Source of the DNA: Leptospiraceae bacterium
GTDB lineage: Bacteria > Spirochaetota > Leptospiria > Leptospirales > Leptospiraceae
Length of the DNA stretch: 64,000 bases
Assembly (NCBI GenBank): GCA_024233865.1
Contig: JACKPA010000001.1
Location: 372,001 to 436,000, forward strand
Reading direction: 5' to 3'
Shown here: piece after piece, positions 34,572 through 42,990 of the stretch
How the letters are laid out: each line of letters begins with the position of its first letter
How positions within the stretch are numbered: position 1 is the first letter of the stretch
The notes under the pieces: generated by a model
Databases searched by the model: none
What the model saw: the letters and a program-made list of their open reading frames with translations, nothing else
Told to the model about the DNA's origin: nothing
Made by a program: the position numbers and the translations under genes

Positions 34572-35486
34572 ATGAACCAAAACGTTCTAAACCAAACTAT
34601 ACAAAGGGAATTTAGACCAAAAGAGGATTACAAAACTATTTACCAAAAGCTATTTTCTTATGTTGAGTCTTTAAAGTTTGAAGATCCTTATAGTTCCTAT
34701 TTTGAAAGAAATATGATGGTTCGTTTCCTACACTCATTTGCTTTGCAAGGGGTTGTTTTGTTTGAAGACATAAAATTGCTCAGCTACGGGCTTGAACTGA
34801 AAAAGGAGAGGGATTTTTTTGACCTAATCACTCCAGATTCCCAAAATATATTGAATCCAAATGAGATCGGAAGTTTAACCCAAAACAAAAAAGTAGAAAT
34901 TGAAGTTGATGGACTAAAGTTTGATTTATATATTTTGGTTGACTCGATACATTATAGAAATTTCATAATTGCATGGATTTTTCCGATAAACCTGAATCCT
35001 AATTTGCAAGAAATGCTGTCTTTATACAATTTTGCTAAAACTTTTTTTATTTATGGTTATTTTCAACAAAAACCCCAAAACACTCTCAATGCTTTTCCGG
35101 ATTTATTGTACTATATCCGAAATAGCATCAACAATTCACCCCATAAAGATGGAAAGATTCAAGGTACTCTCTCTCACTTTCATATCCAGGACCTAAAAGC
35201 TTATTACAAAGTTTTAGGTGAGAAGATAACAAGACAGATGCTAGATAGCATTAAAAATGAAATCAAAAAATATATCAAAGCCGGAGATTTGTACTACCGT
35301 GTCGGTCAAATGTCATACCTTACCTATTCGCCTAATTTTAATGTAGACCAAGCAAGAGAACGTTACAAATGGGTATTTTTCAAAACGCATGAAATCATGA
35401 TCGAATTCAAGTTATACTTTTACGTTGTAGACGGTCCGCTTCTAGGTGGAGAAGATTTTTGGGAAGCACTGCTTCCTAATACATAA
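34572..35486 (+). CDS. Protein with degenerate GGDEF-like C-terminal domain
   Basis: 304 residues, no signal peptide. From about residue 200 the pattern HFHIQDLKAYYKVLGEKITR, followed by a helix, then AGDLYYRVGQMSYLTYSP and a further helix, parallels GGDEF domains (D-x-D-x-F-K...G, helix, R-x-x-D-x-x-x-R-x-G-G-D-E-F), but the GGDEF motif itself is replaced by VGQMS. It cannot be an active diguanylate cyclase as drawn. It may be a structural relic or a sensor. The first 190 residues resemble no domain I can name. The neighbours give no hint. Confidence 0.55.
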   Translation: MNQNVLNQTIQREFRPKEDYKTIYQKLFSYVESLKFEDPYSSYFERNMMVRFLHSFALQGVVLFEDIKLLSYGLELKKERDFFDLITPDSQNILNPNEIGSLTQNKKVEIEVDGLKFDLYILVDSIHYRNFIIAWIFPINLNPNLQEMLSLYNFAKTFFIYGYFQQKPQNTLNAFPDLLYYIRNSINNSPHKDGKIQGTLSHFHIQDLKAYYKVLGEKITRQMLDSIKNEIKKYIKAGDLYYRVGQMSYLTYSPNFNVDQARERYKWVFFKTHEIMIEFKLYFYVVDGPLLGGEDFWEALLPNT

Positions 35487-35642
35487 TTCCTGTTTTACCC
35501 ATGGAAATGTTGAAATTTCAACCAAGACTGAAATTCTAATTTACAAAATCTAACTTATTATAAATGTTTTCCATAGATAACATCAGAAATTACAAGTACT
35601 ACTATTGATTTTTATAAAATTTTATTCTATTGAGGAAAAAGT

Positions 35643-36824
35643 ATGCCACAAATAAATTCAGTTCCATTTAAAGAAATGGCACCTGGGATTTCAGCAGATT
35701 TAGGAAATATTAAAAAACAAACTTACGGAAGATACCTTGAACAATTCAAACCAGGAGAAATTTTTGTCCATCCTAGGGCATTTACTATCGATAGAGACTT
35801 TGCTCAAGAATTTGCTACGGTTTTTATGGATGCCAATCCGTTGTTTCTTTCTGCTCCTTACTCTCAGGCACATGGTTTTAAAGATTTGTTAGTTTCGCCT
35901 TTGATGGTGTTTAACATTGCCTTATCTTTAGGAGTTCAAAATAACTCGGAAAAAGCCGTTGCCAATCTAGGTTACTATAATGTGCAATTTTTAATGCCGG
36001 TTTATCCTGGGGATACACTAACATCTCGCTCTAAAGTTCTAAATGTAAACGAGAAAGGATCAGACAAGCCAGGAATCGTTCATGTCCGAACACTTTGCAT
36101 GAACCAAAATAATGAAGTTGTTTTACAATACGAAAGGAAAATTATGATTTCTTTTTCCCAAGGAAAACCTGTAGGCGATTCTAAACCGGGAAGCAAAGAC
36201 GTTTATTTTCCTGAACAAGAAACTCCTAAAATTGTGCTACCGGATTTAAAATATCCAAAGGATTTTAGAGACACCACATGGGAAAATACCTACTTTGAGT
36301 CTTTTCAGCCTGGGGCTATTTATGTTCATGCAAACGGAAGGACCATTACGGATGAGCATACTCCATGGACGTATCGAGTAGGAAATACTCACCCTCTGCA
36401 CTATGATAAATTGTATTCTTCCGGAATTTCCGGTCCAATGGGAGGTGATCCGATTGTTTATGGAGGGCTTGTTTTTGCTTGGCTTATAGGTCTTGCTTCC
36501 AGGGATATTTCTGAAAACATGATTTGGGAACTTGGTTATACGGAAGGCTACCATACCCAGCCTTCAATTTCCGGTGACACCGTAACGGCTATATCTAGAA
36601 TTCTTAGCGCAGAAGACGCAGGAAACAAATATGGGATTCCAGCAGGTGAAGTCCATATACACTTTATTGGTTTGAAGAATATCAAAGCAAGTGAAGCCTT
36701 GGATAAGTTTGGTGGAGACTTGTTTATTAAAGAAAATGACAAAAAGAAAATGGGTAAATCAAAAATTTCGGAGAAGATATTTGAAATTGAAAGAAAGCTG
36801 GTTATCAAAAAAAGACCGTCTTAA
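35643..36824 (+). CDS. MaoC-like dehydratase, tandem hot-dog protein
   Basis: 393 residues. Two hot-dog halves are visible, each with the opening FKPGEIFVHPRAFTID or FQPGAIYVHANGRTIT. The hydratase-2-like catalytic region appears in each (DANPLFLSAPYSQAHGF; GNTHPLHYDKLYS followed by YGGLVFAWLIGL). The Asp/Asn-His pair is best kept in the second half. Double MaoC proteins act on enoyl-CoA or mesaconyl-CoA-type substrates; the substrate here is unknown. ATG 35643 has GAGGA upstream. The ceramidase-like gene follows by 12 bases. Confidence 0.8.
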   Translation: MPQINSVPFKEMAPGISADLGNIKKQTYGRYLEQFKPGEIFVHPRAFTIDRDFAQEFATVFMDANPLFLSAPYSQAHGFKDLLVSPLMVFNIALSLGVQNNSEKAVANLGYYNVQFLMPVYPGDTLTSRSKVLNVNEKGSDKPGIVHVRTLCMNQNNEVVLQYERKIMISFSQGKPVGDSKPGSKDVYFPEQETPKIVLPDLKYPKDFRDTTWENTYFESFQPGAIYVHANGRTITDEHTPWTYRVGNTHPLHYDKLYSSGISGPMGGDPIVYGGLVFAWLIGLASRDISENMIWELGYTEGYHTQPSISGDTVTAISRILSAEDAGNKYGIPAGEVHIHFIGLKNIKASEALDKFGGDLFIKENDKKKMGKSKISEKIFEIERKLVIKKRPS

Positions 36825-36836
36825 AGAAGAAGTTTA

Positions 36837-37595
36837 ATGGATTTTAATCAAATTGTGCAAGCATTACCTCCAGGATGTCCCTGGAGTATGTTTCATCCTC
36901 CAACAATAAAATATTGCGAAAGTAATCTATGTTCCATTATTACACAACCGGCAAATACTTGGTCTAATTTGGTTTATTTTATTGTTGGAATTTACCTAAG
37001 CAAACAAAACCTTAAAGACGGAATTTATTACCTCAAATATATTCCTCTGATAGCTATTTTAACCGGAATATCTTCCTTTTTGTACCACGCCTCTTTTACT
37101 TTTTTGATGCAATTTTTTGAGCTATCATCTATGTATTTATTTTCTGCCATGATCATTGTTCTCAATATGAGGAGAGCAGAAGTGATTGATGATTCTTCTT
37201 TGCAAACACCTATCTATGTGGGAATTGTAGGAGTATCCATGTTAATGCTTCTGCTTTTTAGGGAAGTAGGAATTCCTATTTTTATCCTCCATTTATTCAT
37301 CGCACTTTTTTCGGAAATTTACTTGATTCATGCAGGAAAGGATAACATTTCTTACCAATATTATGTTTTGGCTCTGATTTTCTTTGGAATCGCTTTTTTT
37401 GCGTGGATAGTTGACTATACCCGCCTTGTATGCAGCCCATCCAATCATTTTCTGCAAGGACATGCAATATGGCATATTTTATCCTCGATATGCTTTTTGT
37501 TTATTTATAAGTTCTATGCGCAAAAAATGAACTTTGACAAAAGCTATGATGATCTGAACTTATATCCTCCAACAAAGAGGCTAAATAGGATATAA
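36837..37595 (+). CDS. Ceramidase/CREST-family integral membrane hydrolase
   Basis: 252 residues with about seven hydrophobic segments. The conserved opening CESNLCSIITQPANTWSNLVYF, the YHASFTFLMQFFELSSMYLF block and the late GHAIWHILSSICFLF hold the Ser, Asp/Glu and His residues expected of the alkaline-ceramidase and CREST superfamily zinc hydrolases. ATG 36837 follows AAGAAGAAG. It is probably co-transcribed with the MaoC gene 12 bases upstream. The substrate is probably a lipid amide, but this is not shown. Confidence 0.75.
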   Translation: MDFNQIVQALPPGCPWSMFHPPTIKYCESNLCSIITQPANTWSNLVYFIVGIYLSKQNLKDGIYYLKYIPLIAILTGISSFLYHASFTFLMQFFELSSMYLFSAMIIVLNMRRAEVIDDSSLQTPIYVGIVGVSMLMLLLFREVGIPIFILHLFIALFSEIYLIHAGKDNISYQYYVLALIFFGIAFFAWIVDYTRLVCSPSNHFLQGHAIWHILSSICFLFIYKFYAQKMNFDKSYDDLNLYPPTKRLNRI

Positions 37596-37601
37596 TAAAT
37601 T

Positions 37602-38045
37602 CTATTTCTTACTTAACAACAAACTCATATCACAAGCCGGTTGGTATACGGTATCTATTTCTTTTTGAGCGACCGTTATTTTTTCTTTCGGTGCAAGGAC
37701 TTTATAAACCATAATAACATTATTCATTTTTTTTAGGGCTTTACATGAATTACCTGATTTGTGCGAAGCTATTGCAGATAAAAATAAGATATTGGCATAA
37801 CTAAGATTTTCAACTTCCCCTAATTTTTCTCTAATAGAAAGAGACTTTTCGTAGTATTTTAAGGCTGTTTCGTAGTCACCTTTTTGATGATTTAAACTAC
37901 CTAATGCACTTAATCGTTTTGCCTCGTCTTCCAAATTAGAAGTTTTAGTTGATTTGAAACTTTTTTCTAATTCTTCGGTTATAGATTCTGCATATACAAA
38001 AGATGTAGCGAATAGTATTAAAGTAAAAAGTGTAATCAGTTTCAT
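37602..38045 (-). CDS. Exported TPR-repeat protein
   Basis: 147 residues with a clear signal peptide (LITLFTLILFATSFVYAES). TPR helices are recognisable: LGSLNHQKGDYETALKYYEK followed by ANILFLSAIASHKSGNSCKALKKMN. Two cysteines (residues ~104 and ~137) may form a disulfide. It is a periplasmic adaptor of unknown partner, transcribed towards the ceramidase-like gene and ending seven bases from it. Confidence 0.7.
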   Translation of the reverse strand: MKLITLFTLILFATSFVYAESITEELEKSFKSTKTSNLEDEAKRLSALGSLNHQKGDYETALKYYEKSLSIREKLGEVENLSYANILFLSAIASHKSGNSCKALKKMNNVIMVYKVLAPKEKITVAQKEIDTVYQPACDMSLLLSKK

Positions 38046-38139
38046 TATATAACTCCTTGTTTGAAGTTATATAAAGCAATTTTCATGCCATGTAGATTGT
38101 TTTATTAAAAACTTTAAAATCATCCAATATATTAATAAA

Positions 38140-38206
38140 AATACATGCTATATCTTGTTATATTAGATATTAATTCACTTTATTACATTTAAAATCTGTT
38201 ATAATG
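38140..38206. promoter_or_regulatory. TCTGTTATA-type motifs upstream of TPR gene
   Basis: TCTTGTTATATTAGA (38153-38167) and TCTGTTATAAT (38195-38205) share a core with four motifs at 38801-38888, some on the opposite strand. The region lies upstream of the minus-strand TPR protein gene starting at 38045. The recurrence in two neighbouring upstream regions of small exported proteins suggests a shared operator, but AT-rich chance matches cannot be excluded. Confidence 0.35.
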
Positions 38207-38303
38207 AAGAAAGAAGAAGTGTTTAAAAAACAAACATGCCTATTTTAAAAGCATAATGCTCTTTTTGTGTTCAAGGGGAGAAATGAGTGCTTCTACTATA
38301 AAC

Positions 38304-38335
38304 AAATTACCCACAGTTTAAACTGTGGGTAATTT
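38304..38335 (-). terminator. Perfect 32-bp palindrome after small exported gene
   Basis: AAATTACCCACAGTTT (38304-38319) is followed directly by its exact reverse complement (38320-38335). It starts 14 bases past the stop of the minus-strand gene 38350-38703. As RNA it would form a hairpin with a tight loop ending in AAUUU, so it may end that transcript. Without a longer T run, it could equally be a dyad operator. Confidence 0.5.
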
Positions 38336-38349
38336 GCGGGTAACTTTAT

Positions 38350-38703
38350 TTATTGGTTGTCAGCCACTTGGCTCGTTGAGTATTTTAAAGCAAGTGTTTT
38401 ATAGTGTTCAATTTGGTTTTCCAAATTTTGGGCTTTTTGTAAATATTGCTTTTGTCTTAGGTTTTGATAACGAATTTTTCCTCCAGAACTCATTTGAGCT
38501 AGCTCCCGGTATTTATTTGCTTCTATTTGCTTTCTATCAATCAACATCGCGATGTATCTTCCTGTTATGGCTTTTTGCTCAACAGAAGTAGAGCCTTCTA
38601 CAATAGCTTTTAATAAGAGTTCATTTTCTTCTTCATTGGTAATAGCGTAACTACCTACGCTCATTCCGACCATCATAATAATTATAAATAGTTTTCTAAA
38701 CAT
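38350..38703 (-). CDS. Small exported helical protein (117 aa)
   Basis: A signal peptide (LFIIIMMVGMSVGSYA) precedes about 95 charged helical residues (EENELLLKAIVEGST, then KYRELAQMSSGGKIRYQNLR and QKAQNLENQIEHYKTLALKY). A coiled-coil or helical-bundle periplasmic protein is likely. I do not recognise the family. AGGAT lies before the start, and four TAATATAACAG-type motifs occupy its upstream region. Confidence 0.65.
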   Translation of the reverse strand: MFRKLFIIIMMVGMSVGSYAITNEEENELLLKAIVEGSTSVEQKAITGRYIAMLIDRKQIEANKYRELAQMSSGGKIRYQNLRQKQYLQKAQNLENQIEHYKTLALKYSTSQVADNQ

Positions 38704-38800
38704 GATAAACCATCCTTTCTATCTGTCTTTGTTAATTAGACTATTTATAGCACAAATAGTTCAAGAATAATTTAAAACCTTTCTAAAAAAATATATATTT

Positions 38801-38888
38801 CTAATATAACAGTCTAAAATACTTTAAATCATCTGTTATAAAATGTAAAAAATTAATATAACAGATATTAAGATTAATATAACAGAAA
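38801..38888. promoter_or_regulatory. Cluster of four AATATAACAG motifs
   Basis: CTAATATAACAG (38801-38812), the opposite orientation ATCTGTTATA (38831-38840), TTAATATAACAGATA (38853-38867) and TTAATATAACAGAAA (38874-38888) lie within 90 bases, about 100-185 bases upstream of the small exported gene starting at 38703. The MCP gene on the other side ends at 38951. A transcription factor binding array is a reasonable guess. Confidence 0.4.
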
Positions 38889-38950
38889 TAATAAAAGTAT
38901 TATAAATATACAATTTGCTTTTATTTTAATCTATTTGCTTACTTAATAAT

Positions 38951-40567
38951 CTATTTTTTAGCTTTATTTACATGTCCATCATGGGATTTGGATAAAGAAC
39001 TTTTTTGATATTGTACTTCGTTTTTGATTTTAAACCTACCCACAATATTTCGAAAGATATCTGCTTGACCGGAGAGTTCTTCACTGGACGCAGCAGTTTC
39101 TTCTGCACTTTGGGCAGTAGTAGAAGTTACCTGCGTTATTTGTGTTACTCCGCTAACAATTTGAGAGATTCCACTAGACTGCTCTTTGGAGGCATAAGCT
39201 ATTTCACCAACCAAGTCTGCAACTTTTGTGACTCCCGTTACAATTTGGTTTAGAGCACTTGCGGTACTATGAGCTATTTCTGTTCCGGCTTGAACTTTTT
39301 TGATCGTCCCTTCGATCATGGTAGTAATTCTTTGAGCTGATTCTGCACTTTTGGCAGCAAGGTTTCTGACCTCGGTAGCAACAACGGCAAAACCGGTTCC
39401 ATGTTCTCCCACTCTTGCTGCCTCGATAGAAGCGTTTACAGCGAGAAGGTTGGTTTGAGAAGCGATTTCTTCAATAATTTTAATGATCTTGGAAGTGTCT
39501 TTAGAGGATTCATTGATTGCTTCCATTGAGTCAAGCATGGATTTCATTTGTTCGTTTCCATGGGTAGCTACATCATTTACATTTTGAGCCATTTTATTTG
39601 CTTGATTGGCGTTTTCTGCGTTTTGCTTGGTTTGTGTTTCAATTTCATTTAAAGAAGCCGTCATCTCTTCTATAGAAGCAGCTTGTTCGGTAGAAGCGTT
39701 AGACAACATTTGGCTGGAATCCGAAAGCTGACTTGCACTTGAGGTTACTTCATTGGCTGCCATATTTAAATCGCCTATGATTGCATTTAGATTTTCAATC
39801 ATCTCTCCAAAAGAATTCATAAGAGATCCAATTTCATCCTTAGTATCGGAAGTTAATTCCATATCAATTTCGTTTTTTGCCATTCTTTCTGCTATGAGAG
39901 TCAGTTCTTTGATAGGGTTTCCTATTGCTTTGGATAAATAAAAACCAAAACCAAACATAATTCCCGTCGCTAATAGGATTACAATAAGCATAGCAACCAT
40001 AGAATAGAAATACAATTTATTGGCAGTTTGTGCTGCATCATCACTTCCTTTCTCGTTTAGGGTTCTCAATTCACTTAAAACCGTAGCAACACGATTGTAT
40101 GCATTCAAGCCTTCACCTCGACTCAACGCTTTGGCTTCTTCGTTGTAGTTTTGAGAAGACAAACTGAATATTTTTTCTTGGATGGCTAAGTAACTTTTCA
40201 TTTCTAAACTGTATTTATCATACAATTCCTGCTCTTTTGGAGAAATTATTAATTTTGAATATATATTTTCGTATTGATCTTTTAGCTGCAATAATTCGTC
40301 TCTTTCTTTTTTGTATTGCTCCATTTCCTCTTTGCTAATAGAAAGTATATACTGAGTCCCTTTTAGCATAATATCAGATTTTACTCTGTTCAAACCGCCA
40401 ATATAGCGTACACTCGGGAGCCAGCTTGAACTAATTTCTTTTACCAAGCCGTTAAGTTCGTTAAACCTATAAAGTGAAAATCCACCTACGGCAATCAAAA
40501 TGACCACGGAAAAAGAAAATGCGACTAAGATTTTAACACCAATTTTTAAGTTTTTAAACCAGTTCAT
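38951..40567 (-). CDS. Methyl-accepting chemotaxis protein
   Basis: ATG 40567 is supported by GGAG seven bases upstream. About 538 residues: an N-terminal membrane helix, a four-helix-bundle periplasmic sensor (about 35-185), a second membrane helix (FYSMVAMLIVILLATGIMFGF), a HAMP domain and a cytoplasmic signalling domain. The hairpin tip reads EEIASQTNLLAVNASIEAAR followed by VGEHGTGFAVVATEVRNLA, close to the canonical tip with small differences. No C-terminal CheR-binding pentapeptide. The ligand is unknown. It feeds the CheA-CheW complexes that control flagellar reversal. Confidence 0.9.
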   Translation of the reverse strand: MNWFKNLKIGVKILVAFSFSVVILIAVGGFSLYRFNELNGLVKEISSSWLPSVRYIGGLNRVKSDIMLKGTQYILSISKEEMEQYKKERDELLQLKDQYENIYSKLIISPKEQELYDKYSLEMKSYLAIQEKIFSLSSQNYNEEAKALSRGEGLNAYNRVATVLSELRTLNEKGSDDAAQTANKLYFYSMVAMLIVILLATGIMFGFGFYLSKAIGNPIKELTLIAERMAKNEIDMELTSDTKDEIGSLMNSFGEMIENLNAIIGDLNMAANEVTSSASQLSDSSQMLSNASTEQAASIEEMTASLNEIETQTKQNAENANQANKMAQNVNDVATHGNEQMKSMLDSMEAINESSKDTSKIIKIIEEIASQTNLLAVNASIEAARVGEHGTGFAVVATEVRNLAAKSAESAQRITTMIEGTIKKVQAGTEIAHSTASALNQIVTGVTKVADLVGEIAYASKEQSSGISQIVSGVTQITQVTSTTAQSAEETAASSEELSGQADIFRNIVGRFKIKNEVQYQKSSLSKSHDGHVNKAKK

Positions 40568-40689
40568 TATCAACTCCATAAATAATATTTTATTGAAAGT
40601 TTTTTACTTTTCAATAGTTCTGAAATTATATAGTATTGTCTCTGAATGTCATCTAAAAAAATAAATTTTAGCTATTGTATATTATTTCC

Positions 40690-41181
40690 ATGAAAATTAT
40701 AGGAATTGATCCAGGGTCTCATAGGATTGGATATTCCATACTTGAAAAAGGTGGCAAAATCGGGAACCAAATTGATTTGATCGCTTATGGGACAATCAAT
40801 ATCGAACCCAAAACAAAATCACCTGAAAGCTTGCTTATACTAAAAAAAGAACTTCAAAAAATCATCCAAGAGCACAAGCCTTCCGTTGCCAGTATTGAAG
40901 AAGTGTTTTTTGCAAAAAATTTAAAAACGGCAAGCAAAGTATTCGAATCAAGGGGAGTAATCTTACTCACATTTGCGGAGTCTGGAATTGAGTTGATTCA
41001 GCCAACAGCTACTCAAATCAAAAAGGGTGTTACCGGTTCCGGTACTGCCAACAAAAACCAGGTACGTTACTCAATAGGCTTGATTTTAGGTTTAAAAGAG
41101 TTGAAAGGCTATGATGATTCTTGGGATGCCATAGCGGCTGCTTTTGTAGGTCTTGGAATGTTAAAAATTTATAAAAAATAG
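40690..41181 (+). CDS. ruvC: Holliday junction resolvase RuvC
   Basis: ATG 40690 begins MKIIGIDPGSHRIGYS, the conserved RuvC opening with the first catalytic Asp. The Glu of SIEEVFFAKNLKTA and the Asp pair of YDDSWDAIAAAF complete the acidic site. The basic segment TGSGTANKNQV contacts DNA. About 163 residues, normal length. It cuts Holliday junctions during recombinational repair. ruvA and ruvB are not adjacent. An upstream in-frame start at 40675 is less likely. Confidence 0.93.
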   Translation: MKIIGIDPGSHRIGYSILEKGGKIGNQIDLIAYGTINIEPKTKSPESLLILKKELQKIIQEHKPSVASIEEVFFAKNLKTASKVFESRGVILLTFAESGIELIQPTATQIKKGVTGSGTANKNQVRYSIGLILGLKELKGYDDSWDAIAAAFVGLGMLKIYKK

Positions 41182-41204
41182 TTTTATTTAAATTTATGCT
41201 CATA

Positions 41205-41226
41205 GGGACACGAGGCGCCCCTACAC
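41205..41226. repeat. Short interspersed hairpin repeat (GGGGCGCC type)
   Basis: AGGGACACGAGGCGCCCCTA sits between convergent ruvC and transketolase genes. It has the same general form as the hairpin at 31425-31450 and is probably one of a family of small intergenic repeats. Confidence 0.4.
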
Positions 41227-41249
41227 TTGATAAACGAATACCTAAAAGT

Positions 41250-42074
41250 TTATGCGATTTTAATAGATTCCAATTCGGAAATGGCTAAATGAGCTTGATC
41301 AGCACTAGTTGGTGTACCATGCCATTCCACATTATTTTCCATAAAGGAAACACCTTTTCCCAGTATGGTTTTAAAAATAATCATGTTGGGAGAACCTTTT
41401 CGATTTTTAGCGTATTCAAAAGCCGAATCTATTTCCGAAAAATCATGCCCATCAGCAACAATGACATTCCAACCAAATGCCCTAAATTTATCTGCAAGTG
41501 GTTCTAATTTCATTACATTTTCTGTATACCCATCTATTTGTATGGAATTCCTATCCATAAAAGCAATTATATTGTCCAGTTTGTAGTGAGATGCCGATTG
41601 AGCAGCTTCCCACGTCATACCTTCTCCACATTCTCCGTCGGACATGCAAACATATATTTTATGGTTTTGATTTTGCAATCTTGCACCAAGAGCCAAACCT
41701 GTTCCAACAGACAAGCCTTGTCCCAAAGAACCACCACAAGATTCCAGACCTTCTAAAAAATGAGTAGAAGGATGCCCTTGCAAACGACTACCTATTCTTC
41801 TAAATGTCATTAACTCCTCAATGGGGAAATAACCACTTAAAGCCATGGCAGCATATCTAACAGCACAAACATGGGCGTTGGACAAAATTAAACGATCTCT
41901 ATCTTTTTTGGAAGGATTTTTGAAGTCGTGGTTTAATATTTTAAAATATAGAGCTGTAAAAATATCAGCCAAACCCAAAGGACCACCAGGATGTCCAGAC
42001 TTGGCTTCCGTTACCATTTTGATAACTAAAATTCTAATTTGATTTGCGATTTTTTTAAATTCTTGGATGTCCAT
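41250..42074 (-). CDS. Transketolase, N-terminal (TPP-binding) subunit
   Basis: 274 residues covering only the first transketolase domain: SGHPGGPLGLADIFTALYF, LILSNAHVCAVRYAA, the ESCGGSLGQGLSVGTGLALG loop, and the TPP motif SDGECGEGMTWEAAQSA ending in DRN. In organisms with split transketolase, a second ~300-residue subunit supplies the pyrimidine and C-terminal domains, normally just downstream. Here the downstream neighbour is ruvC on the other strand, so the partner must be elsewhere. It works in the non-oxidative pentose phosphate pathway. Confidence 0.9.
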   Translation of the reverse strand: MDIQEFKKIANQIRILVIKMVTEAKSGHPGGPLGLADIFTALYFKILNHDFKNPSKKDRDRLILSNAHVCAVRYAAMALSGYFPIEELMTFRRIGSRLQGHPSTHFLEGLESCGGSLGQGLSVGTGLALGARLQNQNHKIYVCMSDGECGEGMTWEAAQSASHYKLDNIIAFMDRNSIQIDGYTENVMKLEPLADKFRAFGWNVIVADGHDFSEIDSAFEYAKNRKGSPNMIIFKTILGKGVSFMENNVEWHGTPTSADQAHLAISELESIKIA

Positions 42075-42178
42075 TTAACACTCGTAATGTATCATATTTA
42101 CTATAATTTTAAAGGAAACGCTTTTTTAAATTATTTTTATTGACACCTAACATAAAAAATGAATATTGGAAAAAGACT

Positions 42179-42251
42179 GCTGCCTTAGCTCAATTGGTAG
42201 AGCAGCTGATTTGTAATCAGCCGGTTGGAGGTTCGAGTCCATCAGGCAGCT
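42179..42251 (+). tRNA. tRNA-Thr (anticodon TGT)
   Basis: The acceptor stem GCTGCCT pairs with AGGCAGC, discriminator T. The D arm (AGCTCAATTGGTAGAGC), anticodon arm with loop TTTGTAA and the T arm GGAGGTTCGAGTCC are all present. CCA is not encoded. It is followed ten bases later by tRNA-Tyr. Confidence 0.95.
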
Positions 42252-42261
42252 TTTATTTTTC

Positions 42262-42343
42262 GGGTAGGTACCCAAGTGGCCAACGGGATCAGACTGTAAA
42301 TCTGCTGGCAATGCCTTCGGAGGTTCGAATCCTCCCCTGCCCA
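42262..42343 (+). tRNA. tRNA-Tyr (anticodon GTA)
   Basis: The acceptor GGGTAGG pairs with CCTGCCC, discriminator A. The anticodon loop is CTGTAAA and the long variable arm (TGGCAATGCCTTC) is the class II form expected for bacterial tRNA-Tyr. T arm GGAGGTTCGAATCC. The Thr-Tyr order is a common bacterial tRNA pair. Confidence 0.95.
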
Positions 42344-42349
42344 AAATTT

Positions 42350-42709
42350 TCAAAGTATTGGAACTGGCCAATCTACAATGGTTTTGTGTTCTCTAAGATC
42401 GCAAGTTAGTCCACCCATATTGATTGTAATCCAATTGATCAAGAGCGCTTCATTTGCACAATTATCAACATCAATTTTGTCGTAATATTTTGTTTCATCT
42501 ACACCAGCAAGTCGATTTGCAGTGAAAGCTAAAACGATATCAGTATCAATTCCGCCGGCAATGGCTCCAATTGTTGCATTTGTGACTATTTTACTTTTGG
42601 CTTCACTCCCCTTTACTGATTCCGGATTTGAAAGTCCTATTGTATCTATAAGGACGCAACTATAAATACTAAAAGCACCTATAAAAAGCAGAATAAAGTT
42701 CTTTTTCAT
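42350..42709 (-). CDS. Leptospira-type lipoprotein (YY..C family-like)
   Basis: 119 residues. The signal peptide ends in a lipobox IYSC. The mature part includes VKGSEAKSKIVTNATIGAIA and the pair KYYDKIDVDNCANEALL, which resembles the Leptospira paralogous lipoprotein family known for a YY...C motif. A last cysteine lies in GLTCDL. Function unknown. It is a useful marker that the organism belongs to Leptospiraceae. Its 3' end lies seven bases from tRNA-Tyr on the other strand. Confidence 0.7.
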   Translation of the reverse strand: MKKNFILLFIGAFSIYSCVLIDTIGLSNPESVKGSEAKSKIVTNATIGAIAGGIDTDIVLAFTANRLAGVDETKYYDKIDVDNCANEALLINWITINMGGLTCDLREHKTIVDWPVPIL

Positions 42710-42990
42710 ATTATAGAAAAATATTACAACTTCCTTTTATCGTCTACAAAAATATACCATGATTAGTTTGATTTTTGGAATTTACAAAATTGGCTTGATA
42801 CATCTATTGACGGAATTTAAAAAATTTCCTTTCAGGGAAATTCATGGAAAGTCAATTTTTTTCAAAAAAATTATAAGGATTTTAGATGTATCTGATTTGA
42901 AATAATTTTTTTAAAAAAACCTTGCTCCATTTTGGAAAACAATGATGATTGAACAAATCATTGTTTTGAATTATCCCATGGAGAAAAAGT

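Noticed and set aside
38283..38321. 12-codon frame after AAGGGGAGA
   Set aside because: A good ribosome binding site is present but the peptide (MSASTINKLPTV) runs into the palindrome and has no recognisable content; too short to support.
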